Shown: in pieces, positions 42,021 through 50,505 of the stretch
How the letters are laid out: every line of letters starts with the position of its first letter
Position numbering within the stretch: position 1 is the stretch's first letter
Assembly (NCBI GenBank): GCA_024236015.1
Contig: JACKLK010000001.1
Span: forward strand, 62,001 to 126,000
Source: Rhodoferax sp.
GTDB taxonomy: Bacteria; Pseudomonadota; Gammaproteobacteria; Burkholderiales; Burkholderiaceae_C
DNA length: 64,000 nucleotides
Direction of reading: 5' to 3'
The notes under the pieces: model-generated
What the model saw: only the letters and a program-made list of their open reading frames with translations
Databases searched by the model: none
Told to the model about the DNA's origin: nothing
Program-made: the position numbers and the translations under genes

Positions 42021-45000
42021 ATGACCATGACCAAGACAACTGAACCCCAAACGCCGGTCAGCGACACCCGCTGGCAATTCTGGATCGACCGTGGCGGCAC
42101 GTTCACCGACATCGTCGGACGCAAGCCCGACGGATCGCTGGTCACGCACAAGCTGCTGTCAGAGAACCCGGAGCAGTACAAGGATGCCGCCGTTGCCGGC
42201 ATCCGGCATCTGCTGGGTGTGAAACCTGGAGAGCCGGTGACGCCGGACCGCGTCGAATGCGTGAAGATGGGCACCACGGTGGCCACCAATGCGCTGCTCG
42301 AGCGCAAGGGCGAACCCACGCTGCTGGTCACCACGCGTGGATTCCGCGATGCCTTGCGCATCGCCTACCAGAACCGGCCGCGCCTGTTCGACCGCCATAT
42401 CGTGCTGCCCGAGCTGCTGTACCAGGTGGTCGTCGAGGCCGACGAACGCATGGGCGCCCATGGCGAGGTCGTGCAGGCGCTGGATGCCGACGCGTTGCGC
42501 CGCGCGATGCAGGCCCAGTTCGACCTGGGGCTGCGCAGCGTGGCCATCGTGTTCATGCACGGGTACCGCTATACCGCGCACGAAGAGGCGGCCAAGCGCG
42601 TCGCGCAGGAGATCGGCTTCACGCAGATCAGCACCTCGCACGAGACCAGCCCGATGATGAAGTTCGTCAGCCGGGGCGACACCACCGTGGTCGATGCCTA
42701 CCTGTCGCCGATCCTGGGTCGCTACGTGGCGCGGGTCGCACAGGAGATGCCCGGCGTGCGGCTGTTTTTCATGCAGTCGTCCGGCGGATTGACCGACGCC
42801 CATGCATTCCAGGGCAAGGATGCCATTCTCAGCGGCCCGGCGGGCGGCATCGTCGGCATGGCACGCACGGCGGCGCTGGGCGGACACGCCAAGGTCATCG
42901 GCTTCGACATGGGTGGCACCTCGACCGACGTGTCGCATTTCGCCGGCGAATTCGAGCGCGAGTTCGAGACCCAGGTGGCCGGTGTGCGCATGCGTGCGCC
43001 GATGATGAGCATCCACACGGTGGCGGCCGGTGGCGGTTCCGTGCTGGCGTTCGATGGTGCGCGCATGCGGGTCGGGCCGGACAGTGCCGGCGCCAACCCG
43101 GGCCCGGCCAGCTACCGGCGCGGAGGACCGCTGGCCGTCACCGATGCCAACCTGATGCTGGGCAAGATCCAGCCGCGCTTCTTTCCCAAGGTGTTCGGTC
43201 CGAACGCCGACGAGGCCTTGAGCCTGGAGGTGGTGGAGCAGCGGTTTGCCGAACTCGCACGGCAGACCGGACTGAGTGCGCAGGACACGGCGGAAGGCTT
43301 CGTCAACATCGCCGTCCAGCAGATGGCCAACGCGATCAAGAAGATCTCGGTTGCGCGCGGCTACGACGTCACGCGCTACACCTTGCAGTGCTTTGGCGGT
43401 GCCGGTGGGCAGCACGCCTGCCTGGTGGCCGACGCGCTGGGCATGACGCGCGTGTTCGTGCATCCGCTGGCCGGCGTGCTCAGCGCCTATGGCATGGGAC
43501 TGGCCGATCAGACCGTGATCCGCGAGCAGGCGATCGAGCTGCCGTTGACCGAGGATTCGGTGCCGCAGATTCTGGCCGCACTCGACACGCTGGCGAGCGC
43601 GGCGCGCGCGGAGCTGGTGCAGCAGCAAGTCAGCCGCGGCCAGGTGCAGACCCTGCACCGGGTGCATGTGCGCTACAGCGGCAGCGACGCGGCCCTGGTC
43701 GTGGCATGTCCACAAGGTGGCCCGACAGATGCGCCGTCCGTGGTTGCACGGATCACCAGCGGCTTCGAGGCGGCATATCGCCAGCGCTTCGCATTCCTGA
43801 TGCTGGGCAAGGGCATGGTCGTCGAGGCAGTGTCGGTCGAGGCGGTGATCGCCGGTGACGCGCCGTCCGAGCCGATGCACGAGATGCACCCGGTGCGGGA
43901 GGTTCCACGCCGTGACACGGTGCAGATGTACTCGGGTGGTGCATCGCATGCCGCCGCGCTGGTCGTGCGCGAGGACATGCGCAGCGGCGACGTGATTGCC
44001 GGGCCCGCGATCATTGCCGAAGCCAATGCCACCACCATCGTGGAGCCGGGCTGGGAGGCGCAGCTGACCGCGCGCGACCACCTGGTGCTGGAGCGCCGCA
44101 TGCCGCGCAAAGCCGTGTTCGCCGTCGGCACGACGGTCGACCCGGTGCTGCTCGAGGTGTTCAACAACCTGTTCATGAACATCGCCGAGCAGATGGGGCT
44201 GCAACTGCAGAACACCGCCTATTCGGTCAACATCAAGGAGCGGCTGGATTTCAGCTGCGCCTTGTTCAACGCCCGGGGGGAACTGATCGCCAACGCGCCC
44301 CACATGCCGGTGCACCTGGGCTCAATGGGCGAGAGCATCAAGACCGTGATCCGCGAGAACGCCGGCACCATGGCCGATGGCGATGTCTTCGTGCTCAATG
44401 ATCCCTACCATGGAGGTACGCACCTGCCGGACATCACGGTGATCACGCCGGTGTATCTCGACGGTGTGCCGACCTTTTATGTGGGCTCGCGCGGACACCA
44501 TGCCGACGTGGGCGGCACCTCGCCCGGCTCGATGCCGCCTTTCTCGACGCGCGTCGAGGAAGAGGGCGTGCAGATCAACAACGTCAAGCTGGTGGACCGG
44601 GGGGTCCTGCAAGAGGAGGCCATGGTGGCGCTGCTGCAAAGTGGCGAGTTCCCCAGCCGCAATCCGCAGCAGAACATGGCGGACCTCAAGGCGCAGATCG
44701 CGGCCAACGAGAAGGGCGTGCAGGAGTTGCGCAAGATGGTCGAGCAATTCGGCCTGGACGTGGTGCAGGCCTACATGGGCCATGTGCAGGACAACGCCGA
44801 AGAGTCGGTACGCCGCGTCATCACCCGGCTCAAGGACGGCCACTTCACCTTGCCGCTGGACAATGGCGCGCAGATCCAGGTGGCTATCCGGGTCGATGCG
44901 CAGGCGCGCAGCGCGGTGGTGGACTTCACCGGAACCTCCCCGCAGCAGAGCAACAACTTCAACGCGCCGACCGCGGTGTGCATGGCGGCCGTGTTGTACG

Positions 45001-45692
45001 TGTTCCGCACGCTGGTGGACGACGATATCCCGCTCAACGCCGGCTGCCTCAAGCCGCTGGAGGTGATCATCCCGCCGGGCTCGATGCTCAACCCGAATCC
45101 GCCGGCCTCGGTCGTGGCAGGCAATGTCGAAACCTCGACCTGCATCACGAATGCCCTGTTCGGCGCGCTCGGGGTGCTGGCGTGCAGTCAGTGCACGATG
45201 AACAACTTCACGTTCGGCAATACCCGCCACCAGTATTACGAGACGATCTCGGGCGGCTCGCCGGCGGGGGGCGAGATCGATGCCCAGGGCCGTCCGGTCA
45301 ACGGCTTCAACGGCACCAGTGTCGTGCAGACCCACATGACCAACTCGCGGCTGACCGACCCGGAGGTGCTGGAGTTCCGGTATCCGGTGCGGCTCGAAAG
45401 TTACGAGATCCGGCAGGGGTCGGGCGGTGCCGGTCACTGGCATGGCGGCGACGGCGGCGTGCGCCGCATCCGTTTCCTCGAGCCGATGACGGCCAGCATC
45501 CTGTCCAATGCCCGCATCGTGGCGCCCTTCGGTGTCGCCGGCGGCTTGCCGGGGGCGGTCGGCATCAACCGGGTGGTGCGCACGGACGGTACGGTCGAGA
45601 CGCTGGCGCACATCGGGCAGGCCGAGATGGCCGTCGGTGATATCTTCGAGATCCACACGCCGGGCGGCGGGGGATTCGGCACGCCCGACTGA
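42021..45692 (+). CDS. 5-oxoprolinase-like HyuA-HyuB fusion
   Basis: A 1223-residue protein. The N-terminal half (HyuA type, about residues 1-690) has WIDRGGTFTDIVGRKPDG and GFDMGGTSTDVSHFAG for ATP. The C-terminal half (HyuB type, from about 700) has PVLLEVFNNLFMNIAEQMGLQLQNTAYSVNIKERLDFSCALF and RGHHADVGGTSPGSMPP. The fused form and length are those of ATP-dependent 5-oxoprolinase, which opens 5-oxoproline to glutamate; related hydantoinases act on hydantoins. Divergent TRAP genes probably import the substrate. The start at 42021 is used; ATG at 42027 is also possible. Confidence 0.9.
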   Translation: MTMTKTTEPQTPVSDTRWQFWIDRGGTFTDIVGRKPDGSLVTHKLLSENPEQYKDAAVAGIRHLLGVKPGEPVTPDRVECVKMGTTVATNALLERKGEPTLLVTTRGFRDALRIAYQNRPRLFDRHIVLPELLYQVVVEADERMGAHGEVVQALDADALRRAMQAQFDLGLRSVAIVFMHGYRYTAHEEAAKRVAQEIGFTQISTSHETSPMMKFVSRGDTTVVDAYLSPILGRYVARVAQEMPGVRLFFMQSSGGLTDAHAFQGKDAILSGPAGGIVGMARTAALGGHAKVIGFDMGGTSTDVSHFAGEFEREFETQVAGVRMRAPMMSIHTVAAGGGSVLAFDGARMRVGPDSAGANPGPASYRRGGPLAVTDANLMLGKIQPRFFPKVFGPNADEALSLEVVEQRFAELARQTGLSAQDTAEGFVNIAVQQMANAIKKISVARGYDVTRYTLQCFGGAGGQHACLVADALGMTRVFVHPLAGVLSAYGMGLADQTVIREQAIELPLTEDSVPQILAALDTLASAARAELVQQQVSRGQVQTLHRVHVRYSGSDAALVVACPQGGPTDAPSVVARITSGFEAAYRQRFAFLMLGKGMVVEAVSVEAVIAGDAPSEPMHEMHPVREVPRRDTVQMYSGGASHAAALVVREDMRSGDVIAGPAIIAEANATTIVEPGWEAQLTARDHLVLERRMPRKAVFAVGTTVDPVLLEVFNNLFMNIAEQMGLQLQNTAYSVNIKERLDFSCALFNARGELIANAPHMPVHLGSMGESIKTVIRENAGTMADGDVFVLNDPYHGGTHLPDITVITPVYLDGVPTFYVGSRGHHADVGGTSPGSMPPFSTRVEEEGVQINNVKLVDRGVLQEEAMVALLQSGEFPSRNPQQNMADLKAQIAANEKGVQELRKMVEQFGLDVVQAYMGHVQDNAEESVRRVITRLKDGHFTLPLDNGAQIQVAIRVDAQARSAVVDFTGTSPQQSNNFNAPTAVCMAAVLYVFRTLVDDDIPLNAGCLKPLEVIIPPGSMLNPNPPASVVAGNVETSTCITNALFGALGVLACSQCTMNNFTFGNTRHQYYETISGGSPAGGEIDAQGRPVNGFNGTSVVQTHMTNSRLTDPEVLEFRYPVRLESYEIRQGSGGAGHWHGGDGGVRRIRFLEPMTASILSNARIVAPFGVAGGLPGAVGINRVVRTDGTVETLAHIGQAEMAVGDIFEIHTPGGGGFGTPD

Positions 45693-45739
45693 CACGACAC
45701 TGCCGCTGCCGCCGCAATGGCGAGACGAAGGAGCGCACG

Positions 45740-46303
45740 ATGCTACCCGATGGCCTGGACCACTACCGCTGGATGGCGCGTTACAACGCCTGGTTCAACG
45801 AGCGGCTGTACGACGCCTGTGAAACGCTCGACGATGGCGCGCGCAAGCAGGACCGCGGTGCGTTCTTCGGCTCCATCCATCGCACGCTCAACCACCTGAT
45901 CGTGGCCGACCAGATCTGGCTCAAGCGGCTGCGCCAATGTGCTCTGGACCACGGCTTCGATGTGTCGTCGCTGTCCGACGCGGTGCTCGACCTGGACCCC
46001 GGCCACGGACTGGGCGAGCCGGTCTACGACGACTGGGCGGCCCTGCGCGCCAAGCGCCGGCAACTGGACGATGCGATGGTGCTGTGGCTGGCCGCGATGC
46101 CGGTGTCGTTTCCGGGTTGCACCATGCGTTATGCCAACAGCAAGGGTGTGCAGCGCCAGCATCCGGCATGGCAGGCGATGTCGCATTGCTTCAACCACCA
46201 GACCCACCATCGGGGCCAGGTCACCACGCTGCTGATGCAGGCCGGTGTCGACGTGGGCGTGACCGACCTGATCGCCTTGCTCGGGCCGGACAACCCGGCC
46301 TGA
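45740..46303 (+). CDS. DinB-family protein
   Basis: A 187-residue four-helix-bundle protein. Metal-binding histidines are likely in IHRTLNHLIVADQIWLKRL and in SHCFNHQTHHRGQVTTLL, the DinB pattern of one His in helix 2 and two at H-x3-H in helix 4. The function may be thiol-dependent transfer, but it is unassigned. It starts 47 bp after the oxoprolinase-like gene and is on the same strand. Confidence 0.87.
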   Translation: MLPDGLDHYRWMARYNAWFNERLYDACETLDDGARKQDRGAFFGSIHRTLNHLIVADQIWLKRLRQCALDHGFDVSSLSDAVLDLDPGHGLGEPVYDDWAALRAKRRQLDDAMVLWLAAMPVSFPGCTMRYANSKGVQRQHPAWQAMSHCFNHQTHHRGQVTTLLMQAGVDVGVTDLIALLGPDNPA

Positions 46304-46347
46304 ATGCGGCGCCGGACCGCACGCGGCCCGGTCGTGGCCGATCGCGG

Positions 46348-46662
46348 CTAGTTCTTCGGCGCGGTGCCGGTCTTGGCGTCGGTCGCCGGCACGCCGATGC
46401 GGAAGCTGGTGCCGCCGACGGTCAGGCCCTCGGCCGAGAGCCGGGCCGCGCTGGCCTGGCCCACGCCCTTGACCCGCGCCATCAGGTCGCCCCAGTCCTT
46501 GAACGGCCCCTTCTTGCGCTCGTCCAGGATGCGGGACGACATGGCCGGGCCGATGCCCTTGATGCCGTCGAGTTCGGCCACACTGGCCTGGTTCACGTCG
46601 ACGGCGGCGAACGCGCCGCTCGCGCAGCACAGGGCCAGCGCGATCAGGATCTGCTTGAACAT
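46348..46662 (-). CDS. ComEA-like helix-hairpin-helix protein
   Basis: A 104-residue protein with a signal peptide (MFKQILIALALCCASGAFA) and two helix-hairpin-helix motifs: VDVNQASVAELDGIKGIGPAMSSRILDERKKGPFKDWGDLMARVKGVGQASAARLS. This is the DNA-binding part of ComEA, which holds incoming DNA in the periplasm during natural transformation. Many Burkholderiales have several such small proteins, so competence is possible but not shown. Confidence 0.87.
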   Translation of the reverse strand: MFKQILIALALCCASGAFAAVDVNQASVAELDGIKGIGPAMSSRILDERKKGPFKDWGDLMARVKGVGQASAARLSAEGLTVGGTSFRIGVPATDAKTGTAPKN

Positions 46663-46872
46663 GGTGTTTCCTCTCTTTCGGTGGGTTGTCGTGGCGTATC
46701 GTGGCCGCCGCAGCCGGCGACCACGGTTGCAGCTTAGGTGGCCTGGCGCGCGGCGGGCCCGGCCGGCATCCGTCAAAGACAGGACGTTCCCGGCGTGCGG
46801 GCCGGGCGATGCCGCGCATGCGGATGCGCAACAATCGGTGCGTCCCGTCCACCGGATTTCGCGCACCCCGTC

Positions 46873-47319
46873 ATGAACAAGATCGACGCCTCCCTGCTCA
46901 ACATCCTGGTCAAGGACGGCCGGGCCTCGTACGCCGACATTGCCCGGCAACTGGGCATCTCGCGGGCCCATGCACGCACCCGGGTGCAGGCGCTGGTGGA
47001 CAGCGGCGTCATCGAGTTGTTCAGTGCCGTCGTGAATCCGGAAAAGCTGGGCAAGGTGATCTCGACCTTCATCGACCTGAAGGTGGCGCCGGCGGCGATG
47101 AACGCGATCTCGCAGGAACTGGCGGACTGCCCGGAGGTGGTCAGCCTGTACATCATGAGCGACCTGCAAAGCCTGCATATCCACACGCTGACCGACAACT
47201 ACGAAAGTTTCGACCGTTTCGTGCGCGAACATGTCTTCAACCGGCCGGAAGTGCTGTCGGTGGACTGCAAGTCGCTGATGACCCGGGTCAAGAACCGGCG
47301 CGGCGGCGCGCGACTGTAG
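46873..47319 (+). CDS. Lrp/AsnC-family regulator
   Basis: A 148-residue protein with an N-terminal HTH (MNKIDASLLNILVKDGRASYADIARQLGISRAHARTRVQALVDSGVI) and a RAM ligand domain (KLGKVISTFIDLKVAPAAMNAISQEL, then PEVVSLYIMSDLQSLHIHTLTDN). Lrp-type proteins sense amino acids or related metabolites. It lies 210 bp from the divergent ComEA-like gene. The neighbouring peptide-uptake operon is a plausible target. Confidence 0.9.
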   Translation: MNKIDASLLNILVKDGRASYADIARQLGISRAHARTRVQALVDSGVIELFSAVVNPEKLGKVISTFIDLKVAPAAMNAISQELADCPEVVSLYIMSDLQSLHIHTLTDNYESFDRFVREHVFNRPEVLSVDCKSLMTRVKNRRGGARL

Positions 47320-47770
47320 CCGGCAGCGGCCGCACCGCGATGGTGTGCGGTGCACCAAATTCTCCGTATTTACCCTTGGTCGACGACGCGCCGCGCAGTT
47401 GGATGATTCCGTGCGCGGCTTGCGCCGGGAATCAGACGAATGTAAACAGAATCATCGATGTCGTTTCATTTGTAATGCGAATTGGCGGGTCTGCGTCAAC
47501 ATTCGATTGACCGGCCATCCGGGCCGTATTCCGGGTATTGAAGAAAATCTGTTTCAAATCAACAGTTTGCGTGAATGGCCCTGATGGCATGGCCCTTGCG
47601 TTGGAGCGGTGCTTGTTGTTTACAAATGGCATCCGGCCACTACACTTCGCATCCATGCACCGATTGCAGCCATACCGATTGATGATCCCCGTGGCCGGTC
47701 CCAGGTCGATGGACCGGGTCGCCGACCCATCGCCCCGCACCGCGGATTCGGCCCGCGCAAAGGCCGCCGC
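47320..47770. other. 451-bp intergenic region, relatively AT-rich
   Basis: Between the Lrp-type gene and the TauE/SafE gene. It is visibly richer in A and T than the surroundings and has no supportable ORF; the upstream extension of the TauE frame from 47609 lacks similarity. A sigma-70-like promoter lies at 47619-47646. No strong hairpin was seen in the rest. Confidence 0.5.
47619..47646 (+). promoter_or_regulatory. Probable sigma-70 promoter upstream of the TauE/SafE gene
   Basis: TTTACA and TACACT are 16 bp apart. Transcription would give a leader of about 118 nt and could continue through the DUF1028, ABC-transporter and GGT genes. Confidence 0.4.
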
Positions 47771-48619
47771 ATGTTGACGTTCGGCCTGGATGGATACAGC
47801 CCGCTGTGGCTGGCCACCATGGCCCTGGCCCTGGTGTCCACCGGCGTGGTCGCCGGTGTGCTGGCCGGCATGCTGGGCGTCGGTGGCGGCATCGTCATCG
47901 TGCCGGTGCTCTACCACGTGTTCACGCTGATGGGGGTCGACGAGTCGGTGCGCATGCATGTGGCGGTCGGCACCTCGCTGGCGACCATCGTGCCCACGTC
48001 CATCATGTCGGCCCGCGCGCATCGGCGCCGTGGCAGCCTGAACCCGGACATGCTCAAGCGGCTGGTGCCTCCGGTGCTGGTCGGGGTGCTGGTCGGCTCG
48101 GTGTTGTCGGGAGTCGTCAGCGGCAAGGTGCTGACCTCGGTGTTCGCCACCGTGGCACTGCTTGTCGCACTGAACATGGCGATCAAGCGCGACGACGTGG
48201 CGCTGCGTGACGGCTTGCCGGGTCGTGCGGGCACCTCGGCACTCGGCGTCTCCATCGGTGGCCTGTCCACGCTGATGGGCATCGGCGGCGGCACGCTGAG
48301 CGTGCCCATCCTGCATGCCCTGCGCACGCCGATGCACGTGGCGGTGGGTACCGGCGCGGCACTGGGCATGGTCATCAGCCTGCCGGGGGCGATCGCCTTT
48401 GTCGTCAACGGGCTCGGCGTCGCGCACCGGCCGCCGACCACGGTCGGTTACGTCGATTGGCTGGGCATGGCCTTGATCGTGCCGGCCACCATGTTGACCA
48501 CGCAGTGGGGTGCGCGGCTGGCGCATGCGATCGATGCCCGTGTGCTGCGGCGCGTGTTCGCACTGTTCCTGGCGCTGACATCGGTGCGCATGTTCTACGG
48601 CTTGCTGAGCGCGACATGA
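47771..48619 (+). CDS. TauE/SafE-family membrane protein (probable anion exporter)
   Basis: A 282-residue protein with about eight membrane segments. GVLAGMLGVGGGIVIVPVLYHVF and STLMGIGGGTLSVPIL are the duplicated glycine-rich signature of the TauE/SafE family, which moves sulfite or organosulfur anions. The start at 47771 (MLTFGLDGYSPLW) precedes the first helix; the longer frame upstream is Arg-rich and unlikely. It leads into the DUF1028-ABC operon with a 31-bp gap. Sulfur released from glutathione breakdown would fit such an exporter, but this is speculation. Confidence 0.85.
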   Translation: MLTFGLDGYSPLWLATMALALVSTGVVAGVLAGMLGVGGGIVIVPVLYHVFTLMGVDESVRMHVAVGTSLATIVPTSIMSARAHRRRGSLNPDMLKRLVPPVLVGVLVGSVLSGVVSGKVLTSVFATVALLVALNMAIKRDDVALRDGLPGRAGTSALGVSIGGLSTLMGIGGGTLSVPILHALRTPMHVAVGTGAALGMVISLPGAIAFVVNGLGVAHRPPTTVGYVDWLGMALIVPATMLTTQWGARLAHAIDARVLRRVFALFLALTSVRMFYGLLSAT

Positions 48620-48650
48620 TGCTTTTTCCGCATGCGAGGATGAAGACACG

Positions 48651-49367
48651 ATGACCTGGTCGATTCTGGCGCGCGACGCCAACGGACATCTCGGGGTGGC
48701 GATCGCCAGCCGCTTCTTCTCCGTCGGTTCGCTGTGTGTGCACACCCGCCGCGGTGTGGGCGCGATCGCGACCCAGGCCTTGATGAACCCGCTCTACGGC
48801 CAGGCCGGACTCGACCTGCTGGCACAGGGTCGGCCGGCCGACGCGGTCATCGCGGCGCTGGTGGCGGGCGACGACGGACGCGAGCAGCGCCAGGTGCATG
48901 TGTTGCCGCTGCACGGCCCCGGCGCCGCGCACACCGGCGCCGAATGCATCGACTGGTGCGGGCATCTGCTGCGCGACGGTTTCAGCGTGGCCGGCAACAT
49001 GCTGGCCGGTGCACGGGTCATCGAGGCGACGGCCGAGGCCTTCGCCGGCAGTCGCGCACCGACGCTGGCCGAACGCCTGCTCGACGCCATGGATGCCGGC
49101 GAGGCCGCCGGCGGCGACAAGCGCGGCAAGCAGTCGGCCGCCTTGCGCATCCATGCCGACGAAGACTACCTGGCCCTGGACCTGCGCGTCGACGACCATG
49201 CCGATCCGCTGCCGGAGTTGCGCCGGCTGCACACGGTCAGCCTGGAGCGGTTCCAGCCCTTTCTGAGTTGCCTGCCCGGCCGCGGCCGGCCCAGCGGCAT
49301 CACCGATCGCCCGACCATCGAGGCCACGATCGAGCGCTTCCATGCCGCGCGCCGGGGGCAATCATGA
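48651..49367 (+). CDS. DUF1028 protein, putative Ntn-type hydrolase
   Basis: A 238-residue protein of the DUF1028 family: MTWSILARDANGHLGVAIASRFFSVGSLCVHTRRGVGAIATQALMNPLYG is the highly conserved start. Members are predicted Ntn-like hydrolases in which the residue exposed after Met removal (here Thr2) could be the nucleophile; this is inferred from family descriptions. The last four bases overlap the next ABC ATPase gene (ATGA at 49364-49367). The tight coupling suggests it processes a compound imported by the transporter. Confidence 0.85.
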   Translation: MTWSILARDANGHLGVAIASRFFSVGSLCVHTRRGVGAIATQALMNPLYGQAGLDLLAQGRPADAVIAALVAGDDGREQRQVHVLPLHGPGAAHTGAECIDWCGHLLRDGFSVAGNMLAGARVIEATAEAFAGSRAPTLAERLLDAMDAGEAAGGDKRGKQSAALRIHADEDYLALDLRVDDHADPLPELRRLHTVSLERFQPFLSCLPGRGRPSGITDRPTIEATIERFHAARRGQS

Positions 49368-50377
49368 CGGCTCTGCTGGAGGTGCGCGACCTGCGTACCG
49401 TGTTCCGCGGCGATGACGGCGACGTCGCGGTCGTCGATGGTGTGAGTTTTTCGGTCGACGCCGGGCGCACGCTGGCCATCGTCGGCGAGTCGGGCTGCGG
49501 CAAGAGCGTGACCTCCTTGTCCATCATGGGCCTGTTGCCCCGGCCGCACGGGCGGGTGGCGGCCGGATCGATCCGCTTCGAGGGCCGGGAACTGGTCGGC
49601 GCCGATGAACGCACGATGCAGGACCTGCGCGGCAACGGCATGGCGATGATCTTCCAGGAGCCGATGTCCTCGCTCAATCCCGCGTTCACGGTCGGCGAAC
49701 AGATCATCGAAGGCCTGCTGCGCCACCGCAACATGACCCGCGCGCAGGCGCGCGAGCGGGCCATCGCGATGTTGCGCAAGGTGCGTATTCCGGCGCCCGA
49801 ACAACGCATCGACGAATATCCGCACAAGCTCAGTGGCGGCATGCGCCAGCGCGTGATGATCGCGATGGGCCTGGCCTGCGAGCCGCGCCTGCTGATCGCC
49901 GATGAACCCACGACCGCGCTCGACGTGACGATCCAGGCCCAGATCCTGGAGCTGATGCGCACGTTGCAGCAGGAGACCGGCACCGCCATCGTGCTGATCA
50001 CGCACGACCTGGGGGTGGTGGCCGAAGTGGCCGACGAGGTGGTCGTGATGTATGCCGGCCGGGTGGTCGAGCGTGCGCCGGTGCAGGCCTTGTTCGACGA
50101 ACCGCAGCATCCCTATACCGTCGGGCTGCTCGGTTCGATTCCGCGCCTGGACACCAACCAGGAGCGGCTGACCTCGATCGACGGGCAGGTGCCGGCGCCG
50201 GCGGCGCTGCCCGCCGGCTGCAGCTTTGCCGAGCGTTGCCCGTTTGCCGATGCCCGCTGCCGCGCCGAATCGCCGGCGCTGGTCGATGTCGGCAGCGGCC
50301 ATCGGTCGGCCTGCTTCAAGGCGCCGCTGGACCCGGCGGTGCTGCTCGGGCCGCTGCGCGAGGAGGCGCTGGCATGA
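49364..50377 (+). CDS. Peptide ABC transporter ATP-binding protein (DppD-type)
   Basis: A 337-residue ATPase with Walker A GESGCGKS, the Q-loop in IFQEPMSSLNP, signature LSGGMRQR, Walker B LLIADEPTTALD and the switch His in LITHDLG. The C-terminal oligopeptide-transporter extension has C-x6-C-x6-C (GCSFAERCPFADARCRAE), which suggests the iron-sulfur cluster site seen in DppD/OppD proteins. The stop overlaps the ATG of coupler repeat D. Confidence 0.9.
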   Translation: MTALLEVRDLRTVFRGDDGDVAVVDGVSFSVDAGRTLAIVGESGCGKSVTSLSIMGLLPRPHGRVAAGSIRFEGRELVGADERTMQDLRGNGMAMIFQEPMSSLNPAFTVGEQIIEGLLRHRNMTRAQARERAIAMLRKVRIPAPEQRIDEYPHKLSGGMRQRVMIAMGLACEPRLLIADEPTTALDVTIQAQILELMRTLQQETGTAIVLITHDLGVVAEVADEVVVMYAGRVVERAPVQALFDEPQHPYTVGLLGSIPRLDTNQERLTSIDGQVPAPAALPAGCSFAERCPFADARCRAESPALVDVGSGHRSACFKAPLDPAVLLGPLREEALA

Positions 50378-50505
50378 GACCCGGGGCCGCTCACACGGTG
50401 AATAGTCCCGCGGTGCGCCGCACGGAGGGTCGTCCAGTGAGGAACCGCCGGCCGCTTCCGAGGCGAATGGTCACGCAGCGCGTGGCGCGCAGGGGCGTCC
50501 GGTGA
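50374..50505 (+). repeat. Coupler repeat, copies D1 and D2 in tandem (leader ORF of 43 codons)
   Basis: The ORF begins at ATGA overlapping the upstream ATPase stop and ends with a TGA overlapping the GTG start of the next ATPase gene. Unit D1 (50374 to about 50440) matches copy B in DNA but is one base longer, so its own TGA falls out of frame. Translation of the leader continues through unit D2 (50437-50505), which restores the QRVARR core. GGAGG in D1 and AGGGG in D2 are the SD-like elements. Confidence 0.7.
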
